From the NCBI GenBank assembly GCA_023213395.1, contig CM041465.1, positions 229,965,741 through 230,029,740 on the forward strand: a stretch of DNA of 64,000 nt, given 5' to 3'. Shown here one piece after another: positions 14,481 to 28,339 of this stretch (positions are counted from its first letter, which is position 1; each line of letters begins with the position of its first letter). The notes below the pieces were generated by a model. It was not told where the DNA came from. It was given only the letters and a program-made list of their open reading frames with translations, and searched no databases. Origin of the DNA: Cycas panzhihuaensis. Its lineage: Eukaryota; Cycadophyta. Position numbers and translations under genes: made by a program.

Positions 14481-14990
14481 TCTCTTGACTTACATTGTGT
14501 ACTAAAAATCCTCTTTCTTTCCTTTAAGTCTTCTTTTTCATTCTTCTCCTTTTCTCTTCTCACTTGATCTTTTTGCAAGTTCTCCCACCATAGAGTAGCA
14601 TGTCCTTTCAACTTAGTAGCTATGGACTTTACTCTTCTATTATCAATCATTTGTTCCTACTCAAAGTACTTCTTCATTATAGTTATTTAGTCCCATAGCT
14701 CTTCGGCCCTCAAAATCCCTCGAAAGCCTAGAACTTCTATCATTAATGAAGTCCTCTTCTTGCTTAATAACTACACTAATAAATCTTTAATTTTAAGATA
14801 TGGTGCCTCCTCCTCTTCTCCAATCCTTTACTCTTGCTCAAACTTATGCCTTCCTTCTTTTGATCTTGTTCTATTTTCCATAACCTTAACTCTTTTCCTT
14901 AGAGTTTTAATGTATTTATTGGTTGCTTCCATTGTTTCTCTTGCTTCTTTGTTTTCCATCCTATATAATTACTTCTTAAACTTCTAGACT
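14387..14990 (-). pseudogene. Element B gag, internally deleted and joined to protease
   Basis: The start of the frame (AIATKLKGHATLWWENL-like, near 14590) is the gag core with its diagnostic WW. Only about 25 charged residues later the frame already reads protease sequence (STQCKSRENICR...IGSYENMVS). Gag C-terminal and zinc-knuckle sequence normally separates these two, so an internal deletion has fused them. The segment upstream to 14990 is probably gag N-terminus in other frames. Confidence 0.6.
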
Positions 14991-15080
14991 TACCACTTAA
15001 CATAATCTTCACTCAGACTTAACTCTATCTTGACTTCTCCTTAGCTTTATTCTCATTACTTGTATACTCTTACTTCTTAA

Positions 15081-15092
15081 GATCTAATACCA
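15081..15092 (-). other. Element B primer-binding site
   Basis: The minus strand reads TGGTATTAGATC, matching 10 of 12 positions of the initiator-Met primer site TGGTATCAGAGC. It lies three bases inside the 5' LTR. This sets the orientation of element B as minus and identifies the right-hand LTR as the 5' one. Confidence 0.8.
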
Positions 15093-15446
15093 AACTAGGC
15101 AAAGTTGTCCTTATCTACACTCACTAAGGGGCTATCCTTAAATACCCAACGCATATATAATGACTCTTAAACAACTATCTAACTCGATGGACTAAAAGCA
15201 ACATGTAAACACTCATGTACATCACATAAAGATCCAACCATGTCATTGCAACTAGAGTCATAATAGATCTCTTTATATCACATCTAAAGAATTGATCATA
15301 TTCCATAAGTTCAACTCACTAAATATCTAGTATAATTCCATAATTATAATACATATAATTGATTTAGGTTACAATACATTATTCATCCTAACTCCACTCT
15401 CTACATTGACTTCCTCTCTCCTACTTCCTAGTTATCTTTTAAGGTA

Positions 15447-18340
<2,894 letters not shown>

Positions 18341-19285
18341 ATACCAAAGGCAAAACATTTTCCTCCAAATAAGATAAAATCAAACTACCATTAATGGCGT
18401 CCTTCAGGCACCTTCATTAATTCTTTAGAATAGTATTTTGAAGGTAGGTGATTTTAAATAACTTCAATAGTTTGTTGTAGGCCTCTACCAAGAGCATTTA
18501 GTTTTACCATTAAACATGTTGTAAAAGATACTCCTACCTTATATATTTCGATATTGTTCCAACTCATAGCTTATCTACATGTGTGCCATATGGCAGTTCT
18601 TAATAAGTCTCTATACTTTTATCTATTTGTTGGATATTTTTTTTTTTGTGTCATTTTATCATTTAGATAGATGGTTTTGATCTAGTCCCTGCGCTCCATC
18701 TAAAAGTCATAATTCACTCACAAATCTTTAAATCATCAATTAACTATATTTCTTTCATAATCCTTTGTTTCTAAATGGGTGGTTCCTTAGATTTAATTTA
18801 GTGTTGTCATTCAACAACTTAGGTTAGTGCTTACAAATGCATCGATAATTCTATTTACTTGCACTTATTGTTTCTTTCCTCTTTTTTCATTTTGTTATCT
18901 CTCGTATGTGAGATGCAAGGCACACCATTCTCTATTGATTCACCATGAATGGACAACTACGATATATTCTTTAATCTTCATCAGGTAGTCTTGGTCAATC
19001 ATAATTCTTTTTATTTGGTCTCACCCTTCAATGCTCCAATGGCTAAGATCTAATATTTAGTCTTGATTTAATAATTAAGATCTATCGTATATTCCTCCTC
19101 ATGACTTATTCCTCTCATTCATTTAATGAACAAAATACTCACTTTCCCATGAGGCATGAGATGTGAGATAAGTAAAAAATCTTGCACTTGCAAATTTCCT
19201 CTAAAATTATAACTTTCCACCTTTTGACCCACGAGATTTAAAAATTTATAAGAACTCATGTTTATGCTTTTCATAAAAAAGACAC
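18341..19285. other. LTR-internal segment unique to right copy of element B
   Basis: This is AT-rich, non-coding-looking DNA between the microsatellite and the conserved LTR end. It has no visible counterpart in the left LTR, so it was either lost there or inserted here. No open frame, terminal repeats or TSD were seen that would mark it as a separate insertion. Confidence 0.5.
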
Positions 19286-19392
19286 CACTTAGCACCTTAT
19301 ATCTGTAAGATGTTAGAAAAATGCTCGCAGAAGCTTCAAATATTTCTAAGTCTTTTTCCTCTATACACTATATACATAATGATGGCACTGCA

Positions 19393-21250
19393 TTAATAAG
19401 CCTTCTCTAACTTAGAGACCACCATTACCTTTACTCTAGTCTTAGCTATGCCAGATTTCTCTAAGCCCTTTGAACTTGAATATGATGCCTCTAGACTAGG
19501 CATTGGAGATATACTAATATAGAATACTAAACCCATAGACTTTAAGAATAGGTAATTGAATCTTCAAAAATAGTATTATTCAACTTACAATAAGGAGATG
19601 CTTGTGATCTTGCACACCTTGGTTAAATGACACTGATATCTTCTTAGTAGAAAATTCATAGTGCACATAAATGATCATAGATTCAAGTACCTCCTTCAAC
19701 ATTTCACATTGTTAGAATTATAATAAAAATGGCTAACTAAGATTTAGGATTTTGAGTTCAATATACTATATAAGAAAGGTAAGGAAAACATTATAACTAA
19801 TAGTCATTTAAGTAAATTTGAACATGAGTTATGCCATGTCATATTTAAGGCTCTATTGATTTAACTTAATGAGTTTCCATTTTGAATACATATAAGGTCC
19901 TATAATAAAGAGTAAACTTCTTTAGTACTAGTAAGGGACCCAACCATTAAATTGGTCACTCCAAGTACAAACATTATTGTAAAAAGCTTATATCTATATA
20001 GCATTGTCTTCAACTCTTAAGGATTCTATACCCAAGGAAGGGTATTCCTCTCTAACAATGGGGTAATTTGGATTTGAAAAACCTACAACTATATTTAGAA
20101 GTCTTATTATTAGGCTGGTCAAAAGAAAGACATTAAAAACTTTATTACTTCTTGTGATGCTTGTTAATGCCAAAAGGTAGGAGTCGTCAAGCTCCTAGTC
20201 TACTCTAATTACTTCTTCTAAATCATAAATAGATTAATATAAGCATAGATTTTATTTTGGTCTTTCTAATTCTATGGGAAAAGATACTATTCTTATGATT
20301 ATCAATATATTATCCAAGTATGATTGCTTTATTCTATTACAAGGCACATGTCGTTGATCTCATCATGCAGCATGTTTACTATCTACATGAGTTTCCCAAA
20401 ACCATCATCAATGACTGTCACCGAAAAATTTATTGTAAATTTTGATCTAAGCTCTTCTGCCTATTAAGCATACAACTATATATGAGTACATCTTATCATC
20501 CTTAAATTCATGGCTAAACAAAAACCATTAATAAGTGTCTTAAAGCATACTTATGCTACTCCACTAGGGATAAATAATCATAATGGCTACAAGGGTTATA
20601 TCTTGTCGAGTATTAATATAATACTTCTTACCATACTTCCATCAAAATGTTGCCATTTGTAGCCCTCTATGAATATCCTTTGCTTAACTTTTGCTAATTC
20701 TTTTAGTTCTCGTTTAAGTCTCTTGTAATTGACACAATTTAGTAATATATGAAAAACATTCTATAGGTCCTCAAAGACAATCAACATGATGCCTAAAACC
20801 ACATAAAGCAACATGTAGATATGCATCACTATGAGTGTTGATTTAACATAGAAGATTGGGACTTCATCATATTACAAGCTTATAAATAACCTTTGTAAAA
20901 GACATCAAGAAAACAAAAGCTTGCCCCAAGATTTTATGGTCCGTCTTAGATGCTCAAAAAAGTCAATTTTACCACTTATACCGTGGACATACTTGGGGCA
21001 TGAATGCATAATATATTTCATGTTTCCAACTTAAAACCCACATTAAAAGCACATGTCATTGTACAAAGAGATCTTATATTTATTGATGATGGATAACTGA
21101 TCCTTAATCTAGAGGGTATTTTAGTCACTTGTAGCAAGCAATTACATAGAAGAACAATAAGTAAATATTTTATCAAGTGGAAAAGCCTTCCAAGTGAAGA
21201 TTTGACTTATGAAAGCATTTTGAAGGCAAAGGACTTCTTGTGAGCAAAAG
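19393..21250 (+). pseudogene. Element C pol, downstream half (RNase H, integrase, chromodomain)
   Basis: This is the continuation of 7500-8661. RNase H starts almost at the junction, with LAMPDFSKPFELEYD near 19450, then STYNKEMLVILHTLVK, and LYKKGKENII near 19770. Integrase covers about 20040-20700, with GKDTILMIINILSKY near 20280 and MSTSYHPQIHGQTK-like sequence near 20480. A chromodomain ends the polyprotein at about 21100-21250 (SKYFIKWKSLPSEDLTYES). The protein picks up where it stopped left of element B, which shows that B is an insertion. No 3' LTR of C was found; LINE sequence follows instead. Confidence 0.85.
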
Positions 21251-21259
21251 GGATTATAA

Positions 21260-22240
21260 AGGGAAGATATATATTAGAGAACTTAATGATAGCTTTGAAA
21301 GGTTTGGATTAGGTAAATAGGTTAATCAAAGGATTTGCATGATTATGTTAGACCTTAAGAAGGTTTACATTTAGGTGGAGTAGTCTTTTATTGATCTCTT
21401 GTTGAAACTACTTGGGTTTGGGATACATTTAGTAAAATGGTGCAAACTCTTTTATGTAATGTGAATGCCTCTCTAGGGATTAATAGGATGAACTATGATT
21501 CTTTTATACTACACAAGTTAATTAGGAAAGGTTGCCTATTAGCTCATTACCTATTTGTTCTTGCTATTGAGGTAATAGGTCACCTCTTTTAAGCCAAATT
21601 AGATAATAGATTAGTTTGAGGTTTAAAACTTCCAAATTCATATAAGCAATTATTAAACTTTCATTTTGTTGATGATATTGCTCTTTATCTTGAGGCTTAT
21701 GGAAACAATATAAAAGAGGTTGTTCAATGGGTACAACATTTGTAATGTTTCTAGTGCTAAACTAAACCCCCATAAGTGCAAAGTGGTCTTTAGTAAACCC
21801 TCCTTTGTGGATTCTAGATCTAGGTTGAAAGTAGATTCCTCATGGATCAATTACATGTTTGGTAGGTATCCCATTTGGAGTTGATGTTTACCTAAAATGA
21901 ATGCGATGTAAGGTTCTTGACAAAATCTCAGGGAGGTTGGGCAACTAGGCCACTAGGCTTCTATTAATCATTATCTAGTTTGAGGTTTATTCTAAAGTGT
22001 ATTTAGCCTTCTACATCTACTATTCCTCATGTTAATTTCTTGTGGTGATTGATCACATGTTGTTGGAGAAGATTGTAAAGACTTTCTCTTGTAAGATGGA
22101 AGATCTAATAATAAGTTTGATCAAATGGGGTGAAAATTATGTTACTAGTTGTAAAAGTAAGGGGGCTTGGAGCCATCTACCCTCTCCATTTAATTTAAAG
22201 TGAAAGTTTGTTGGCTAGCCTTTAGATGTAACATTTGTTA
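21260..22240 (+). pseudogene. LINE (non-LTR retrotransposon) reverse transcriptase relic
   Basis: The translated plus strand carries hallmarks of plant LINE reverse transcriptase: MLDLKKVYI (D-x-KKAYD block) near 21340, IRKGCLLAHYLFVLAIEVI (the R-Q-G-C-P-L-S-P-Y-L-F block) near 21520, and FHFVDDIALYLEA (the F-A-D-D active site, second Asp kept) near 21660. NPHKCK-like sequence and a long C-terminal region follow. Endonuclease and 5' portions are missing, so it is 5'-truncated, as is common for LINEs. It abuts the 3' end of element C. Stops are present, and a poly(A) tail could not be located. Confidence 0.8.
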
Positions 22241-22744
22241 GATTCCCCAAAGATCAGATTCTAAAGCCTCCTCCCTTAACAATTCAACAACTATACGACC
22301 TTGAATTTGGGTGAGTGCCAGTGGAATAGGTATAAGATATTGAATCCCTGTGATGGACTATCATGGGGTTAGTGTTATAGGAACAAAATGACAATTCTTT
22401 GATGAGGAACACTATTGATGTCCAAATTGTCCAACCTATGCAAGAATCGTCGATCTCATATTGGAGTGTTTGTGAGGGCTATGTAGATACATTTCTAGAT
22501 AATAATAAGGGCATTGTGTTATTTGAGAATAAGGCCTATTCTTTAAATTCTTAGCACAACTAATTGGATTTGTCGAGTAGTGAAGAAGAATTATCATTTA
22601 CCTCCCAATACAATGGCAACAACATTAAGAAACGAGCTAATGAAATCTTAGAGAAAGTTAATTCCATTGTAGAGCATTTGAAAAGAGTTAATGAATTGAT
22701 TACCAACAAAAAGCTGAAAATCACAAAGACTTATGAGAGATGAT
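22241..22744 (+). other. Possible LINE 3' region, unassigned
   Basis: Open stretches on the plus strand encode acidic and lysine-rich segments (for example SSSEEELSFTSQ and EKVNSIVEHLKRVNELI near 22690). The sequence lies just downstream of the LINE relic and may be its 3' part, but I recognise no family motif. No poly(A) or target duplication was seen to define its end. Confidence 0.3.
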
Positions 22745-23400
22745 AGGTTTTATTGACTTGGTCTTCAGCTATACGCAGGGATTATGAATCAGAACAGTGT
22801 TGTGTGTGGGTGGATTGTGGAACCTACTAAACTTCAAAAGACGTCAAGATCGTATTCCATAAGGGCGACGATGCCTCCAAGGGTTTTGTAGAGCCGTTGA
22901 CTGCCTAAACTGTGCATACAAAAGCTGCACCGTTAATGAAGTCCAGGTCGGCGAATGGCAGCTGTTGCTCTGGTTTTAAATCACCTCCAAGTGTCCCAAG
23001 CCTGATACGATTAGTTTGTACTAACTGATGCTTGATTCCTACCATTGAGCAGTCGTCGTTTGTGCGTCCCACACGACACAAATCAGTGCCAAATGGGATG
23101 CTCCCTGCTCTTCGTTGATTGCCTCTGTTATTCCTGTTTTGCCAATCTGTCGACGGGATTCATTCGAAGGTGCCGGTCCAATGCTCGAATCCAGAGCATG
23201 CTGTGACTTTCCAAATTTGCATAATGTTGTTGAAGTGGGGGACACGGTGCTTTTGCATGCCCCGGACGTGGCATTGCCCCGTGCTCTGGTACCGCCGTCG
23301 GATGCAGAGATTCGTACACGGAGGAGGTGCACGCTAAATATATATTGATTGATGAGCGTAATATTATGTAATAATTGAAATATGATATTGTATTGGCCCA
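22745..23400. other. CpG-retaining, GC-richer island with open frames on both strands
   Basis: This block stands out from the rest of the window by base composition and by many intact CpG dinucleotides (for example in GTCGACGGG near 23150 and CCGCCGTCGG near 23290). A minus-strand frame of 120 codons (23039-23401) and plus-strand frames of 72-77 codons (23115-23348) overlap, but none shows a family I can name. The plus-strand frame contains VVEVGDTVLLHAPD, faintly like a BAH/Tudor-type strand; this is not enough for a call. It may be an exon, a promoter-proximal CpG island or a captured gene fragment. Confidence 0.55.
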
Positions 23401-26400
23401 AAGGTGGATGGTGAAAGAGAAATTATGGAGATGTTAATCCATAATTTAATTTAAATGCTAGTATGTGGGATTTTTACTCATATTGGCGTTTTATGTGGGT
23501 ATATAATTGACTAGAAAAGGATTTGATCAAATATGATGCAATAGAAGGGGTTCATATTTTCAAACAAGGAAGAAACTAATTCAAAGTAATATAAAAAGAA
23601 AAAGAAAAAGGCAAGCACTATTTCATTTAAAAAAATAGTCTTCGAAAATAATTGTTTTACTTGGTTGGATTATGGATTGGAATGAAATTTCTTAATAAAA
23701 GGAGTGAACAAATCTGAATTAGGTTTGATGCATAATCTAGTAGAACAATATAAATATGCCTAACAAATGTAAGCAACCTTAGAACTAATCATAATTCATA
23801 CCATTCAATTAGTTCAATCAAAATAATAAAAATCAATAATTTAATAGAAAGACAAGGCATCCACAAATAAAATTGTGCAACAGAATTGAAAGAGAAAGAT
23901 GTCTAAAACAAAATGCTCCAAGTAGCAAATAAAGCAATGACTATAGTAAAAGGTCCCAAGGATGAACTAGAGCACATAAATAAAACTTACTTTATTTGAG
24001 ATGGATTAACTCCAAACCACTTCTCTCATAAGTAAGGCTTACCTATGAAAGTCTTGCATAAAGAGATAAAATTATTTTATGACAATTTCCAATGAATGTT
24101 ATAAATAGTTAGTTATATAATTATATTACCTTGAGTTCTTATAACTCTTATTCAATTTCTCTTAGAAGCTATTAATTGTAATTGATTATAACATTGAGTA
24201 CATCATGCCTCATAGATAAGTTAGCCTATAAAATACTATTATTAGTTCTTAAATTAACCTTAAAATACCAAAAAATGGTTAAGAGGTTATAGAGAATTAT
24301 ACCTTAGCATCTAGATTCATCCATTAAATAAAAATAAAAATATTAATCCACATTATTATTAAATACAACAAAATTATGACTAATAATTAAATTTTATCCA
24401 TTGTAAATTTCTTTGTTGGATGCTTGGAAGTATATTGACTTCATAAATAACATAAGCATAATATAATGAAGCACATGTACAAGAGAAACAGTGAACACAT
24501 AAGCTAGTTAAATACTTCTCACTTGTTGATAAAAGAACATCCTAAAGCCTAAAGATTATGAAGAGATTTATGTAAACCTTATTACATTCTTAGTCTTCAC
24601 ACATATCTTCTTACATTATTAATATATAAATTCAACTACTTTGATTATTGTAACTTCCATAAAATAACCCTATAAATCAACCTAAATAAAGTTCCATTAA
24701 TATTAAGCTTTTTCACTCATATATTATATGGATATGCTTATAACATAAACACCATTGTTCTACCGTATCGCATTTGGAACTAAATGGGATTAATGCCTCA
24801 AGAATCAATAAATCCTATTAATGGTAGTTGGTCTTGATGTTAATGTTTAGATCACTGCCCTTATTAGATAGTCCCAAACTGTTGTCACAAAATGGCTTTT
24901 TATACACCATCAACCATGTTAATTTATTATTATTTATTTAGTTATTAAGAGTGTATACATTATCTTTTTTAGAAGAATATTCAAGACAAAGAACACCAAC
25001 ATTATTTTGTATGTTATTATTTATCTTTAAAATCTATGTGATACAACCTCTCAGGTGTAGAGCAAACTGTTCTACTCTTATAACAACTATAATACCCTTC
25101 CAAGCTTCCTTTAACCCAAGGCTAGTACAAGATCTTTTCAATTTGTGGTAAAACACTCAAACTTGATTCAACATATTAATAGTTATTATAAACAACTAAT
25201 CAACATGTAACATGTAGACTTTAAATAGAAATATTATATGCAATGTTTATGGATTAATAAAGACTCTATTAATGACTAAAATACCATTCTATTACATGTA
25301 GGTATATCTATAGGGTTTGAAACATGATAAGTAATACAAACCTAAAACATAATAGACTAATATAAGTATGAGAAGCTAGTAGATATTAGGGATGCCCAAC
25401 ATAAGTGACCTTCATTCAAAAGATTTAATTGCCCTCTGGTAGCTCAACACAATGTTATTCCTTACATCTAAGAGAAGTCACTCACTTAGCCTCTACTTTT
25501 TAAGCATTTTTATATTACTATAACACCTAGACTCTAAGTCTCTCTTCCTCCATTATAAGATCCCCTATGTTTCTACATCTTCTCTCGAAAAGGAGTTCTG
25601 CTCTACCTATTACTTTTAAATGAGGATGGTGGCTACCATTAGAAATCTTCATAGCCACTTATTGCCATAATTAGTAGTTGTAAAGTTGATGATTATACTA
25701 GCACCTTGAGCCTTTAACATTTACTCATTCCACTTGATTAGTTAGTTGAGGTCTTCACCTCCAAATCTCAAAGATTTATTGAGCTAGTACTTCACCTCAT
25801 AGTCTCTTGTTACTTATATCAATTTTGATAAGTTACATCCTAGAATAATCTCTTTTATAAGTTAATTCTTGGATGAATATGAATGTAGGGTGGAGGTATG
25901 ATTTTAAAATAATCATAACCTTTTCTTTTATCCTCACCTCATATTTTGTCATTGACCACTTTGTAGATCTCTAGAATATTTAATTTGTCCATACCCACAA
26001 ATTCACTTCTTATAAAGTTTACATTCTTTGCATTATTATAATTTGTAAAATGTTAAATTAGTGTATTTCTTCCATCCTCACAAACTTTGTATTTTGTAAT
26101 GTTAGTTGTCATCTTGTCTCTGAATTCATAAGTCACTTTATGAAATGCAAAGTGTAGAGTCTCTTACTCCATCACTACTTTATACTTTGTAAATCTTATC
26201 ATTTGTTAATTCTCAGAATCTTGTGATGTCTTCCTTCATGGATCCTTACTTTACTAAACAACTTAATCCTCCAACTCACAAGCCAATATATAGAGTGTGG
26301 GGAGTGAGATACCTTTCCTATTAGAACTTAGCATCCTTTTTGTCCTCTGGCTTTTTATCTCCATACTTTATGGATCCGATTTTTACTTCATCTTAACACT

Positions 26401-26717
26401 TGATGTGTGAAGCATAAGGTATAGGACTTTGAACTCTCTAATACATTGTACTTCATAGGATCATAATATATAGAACTCCTCAACTCATAACCTTCTAAAA
26501 TCTATGAACTATCCATAATTTGTGAATCATACTTCATGAAGTCAATCCCCACTCCTCCCCCACCCTTAATCATCAACTCATGGAGCATGAGTATACCAAT
26601 TCTTCCCCATGAGACTTATAACTTTTCTATACCTACAAGTTTATGTTTTTCCCTTCATAAAGTTAGTTATCACCTCAACTCAAAAACCCATAACCCAACT
26701 CTCAAAGTCTGAGGAGT
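23401..26717. other. AT-rich intergenic DNA, no gene recognised
   Basis: Apart from short AT-biased open frames such as the 66-codon frame at 24951-25151, nothing here resembles a known protein. Towards the right (after about 25900) the sequence repeats phrases such as 'cttcatactttg' and 'caactcataa' in a loose way. This suggests an old, diverged tandem repeat that merges into the clearer array at 26718. Confidence 0.5.
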
Positions 26718-27125
26718 GATCATTTCTTCCTTTTAGGACTTAATCTAGACATGACTCTATGCTTTGTTGAATCTTCAACCACTTTTAATCTCCCAAGTCA
26801 AATGTGAGAGTGTAAAGACTTATACTTTATACCTTTATTCTCTACCACTTTGATCATTTCTTCCTTTTAGAACTTAATCCAGACATGACTCTATGTTTTG
26901 TTGAATCTTCAACCACTTTCGAGTGGCTTATACTTTATACCTTTATTCTCTACCACTTTGATCATTTCTTCCTTTTAGGACTTAATCCAGACATGACTCT
27001 ATGCTTTGTTGAATCTTCAACCACTTTCGAGTCATGCTTTGTTGAATCTTCAACCGCTTTTGATCTCCCAATCAAATGTGAGAGTGTAGAGACTTCCACT
27101 TCATACCTTTGTTCTCTACCACTTT
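26718..27125. repeat. Diverged tandem repeat, units of about 108-134 bp
   Basis: The block beginning GATCATTTCTTCCTTTTAG recurs at 26718, 26852 and 26960. Each copy is followed by CATGACTCTATG, TTTGTTGAATCTTCAACC and TTCTCTACCACTTT. Spacings are 134 and 108 bp because a sub-block (TCAAATGTGAGAGTGTA) is present in some units only. A partial copy continues to about 27125. An open frame of 98 codons across it is a by-product of the repeat. Confidence 0.85.
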
Positions 27126-27599
27126 GCACTTCACGCTTTACTTCTAACTTACCATTTTCTCCACTTTATAACTTTCCTTAATTTTAGCTACTACATGTTG
27201 AGTTTTCATTTGATACTTAAGTTTTCATCTTCATGTAGATTAAAATTTTAGAATGTTGGTCTAATAAGCATATAAATCTAATTTACTTATAAATATTAGC
27301 GATCACCTTACTCTCTCACATGTGGGATAATTTATGAAAACTTCTATATAAAACCTACAAAAATAGAAACTTCAAAATAATATGACTTCTTTTCTTGTGC
27401 ACCAAATTTATTGAACTTGGGTTCATCAAAAAGCTCTTTATGAACTTTATTCAACAATTAAATTTATCAAATTAACCACTACCTCTTCATCGTATGATCT
27501 CGACTATAAAATGATAATGTTTTTAAAGCTCACCAAACTATGTAGTTCAAAATTTATAAAATAGAAATATATATAGAGCTCTTAGCTCCACCTCAATGG
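27126..27599. other. AT-rich DNA, possible remains of element E 3' end
   Basis: No gene is visible. It lies just beyond the C-terminal chromodomain of element E on the minus strand, where E's 3' LTR would be expected, but no LTR partner exists in the window to test this. Confidence 0.35.
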
Positions 27600-27786
27600 C
27601 AATTTATGAAAGAGAGGGATGCTTCTACATCAATCTCCTATTATTTTAAAAGATTTAATCCTCTTTGATCAATTGTACTCCTATTGAACTTTATTAAATC
27701 CTTTTCTACTATCTAATAATTTTGTGTGGTAAAAAATCCCTTCCATTTTACTTTATATAATTTATGATTCCTACCCTCACTATGGG
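27600..27786 (-). pseudogene. Element E chromodomain (pol C-terminus)
   Basis: Read on the minus strand, the sequence contains GRNHKLYKVKWKGFF followed by an acidic and aromatic segment, the core of a chromodomain (Y-x-V-K-W-K-G). It is the continuation of the element E polyprotein that ends at 33556 on the far side of element D. The frame is continuous if D and one copy of its target site are ignored. Confidence 0.7.
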
Positions 27787-27791
27787 TGATC

Positions 27792-28315
27792 TATTGTAGA
27801 AACTTTTATCTTAATTCAAAAATAACATAAGAATTCATAGATATTGATCTAATACGTACTTATATAAATCTAGTTAACCTCAAATAAAGATGAATATTGG
27901 AAATACACCTCAAACACAGGAGTAAAGCAATGGAAATCATATAATAGAAAATGGATATATTATCTAAAATAATGTCGAAAAGTACAAAAATATATAACAG
28001 AATGATCTTACTAGATGCTTATCCCTTTGAGGTAGGAATCTTCTAAATATCTCAAACCAAAAGGTCGAGCCAACTGTAGCCCTAAATCTAAAATATGGAA
28101 GAGAGATCCAATTAAAAATGGTACCCTAAAATGAGGGCCTTGATCCCTATTTATAATGGTCAACTTTTACCCAACTTGAAGTCAGGTAGAACTTAGGGTT
28201 TTGTGCCCGATCCCATGATATGGAAGTTAGTCAGAAGATAGCCTCATAGGTCAACTAATACTCCCATTCCTGCACTCAGTTTTGGGGTTTTAGAGGGATT
28301 CCCTTGAATTCTATA
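27792..28315 (-). repeat. Element D 3' LTR (left copy)
   Basis: It aligns throughout with 33031-33555. A TATAAATAG box on the minus strand (28147-28155) is conserved in both copies. Exact outer start is 27792 if the TGATC target copy is trusted; a TG at 27795 is the alternative. The LTR is followed on the internal side by a G-rich polypurine tract. Confidence 0.9.
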
Positions 28316-28338
28316 AGTTCCCCCCCCAATCCCCCCTT
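28316..28338 (-). other. Element D polypurine tract (two long G runs)
   Basis: On the minus strand it reads AAGGGGGGATT followed by eight G and AACT. It lies directly before the 3' LTR, as expected for plus-strand priming. Runs of six and eight G are unusually long for a polypurine tract and have G-quadruplex-forming potential. Confidence 0.8.
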
Positions 28339-28339
28339 G

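Noticed and set aside
23115-23348. BAH/Tudor-like protein fragment in the CpG-rich island
   Set aside because: Only a short hydrophobic-acidic stretch resembles the family; too weak to name a product.
24951-25151. 66-codon open frame as a small gene
   Set aside because: No family motif, AT-driven composition and no supporting context.
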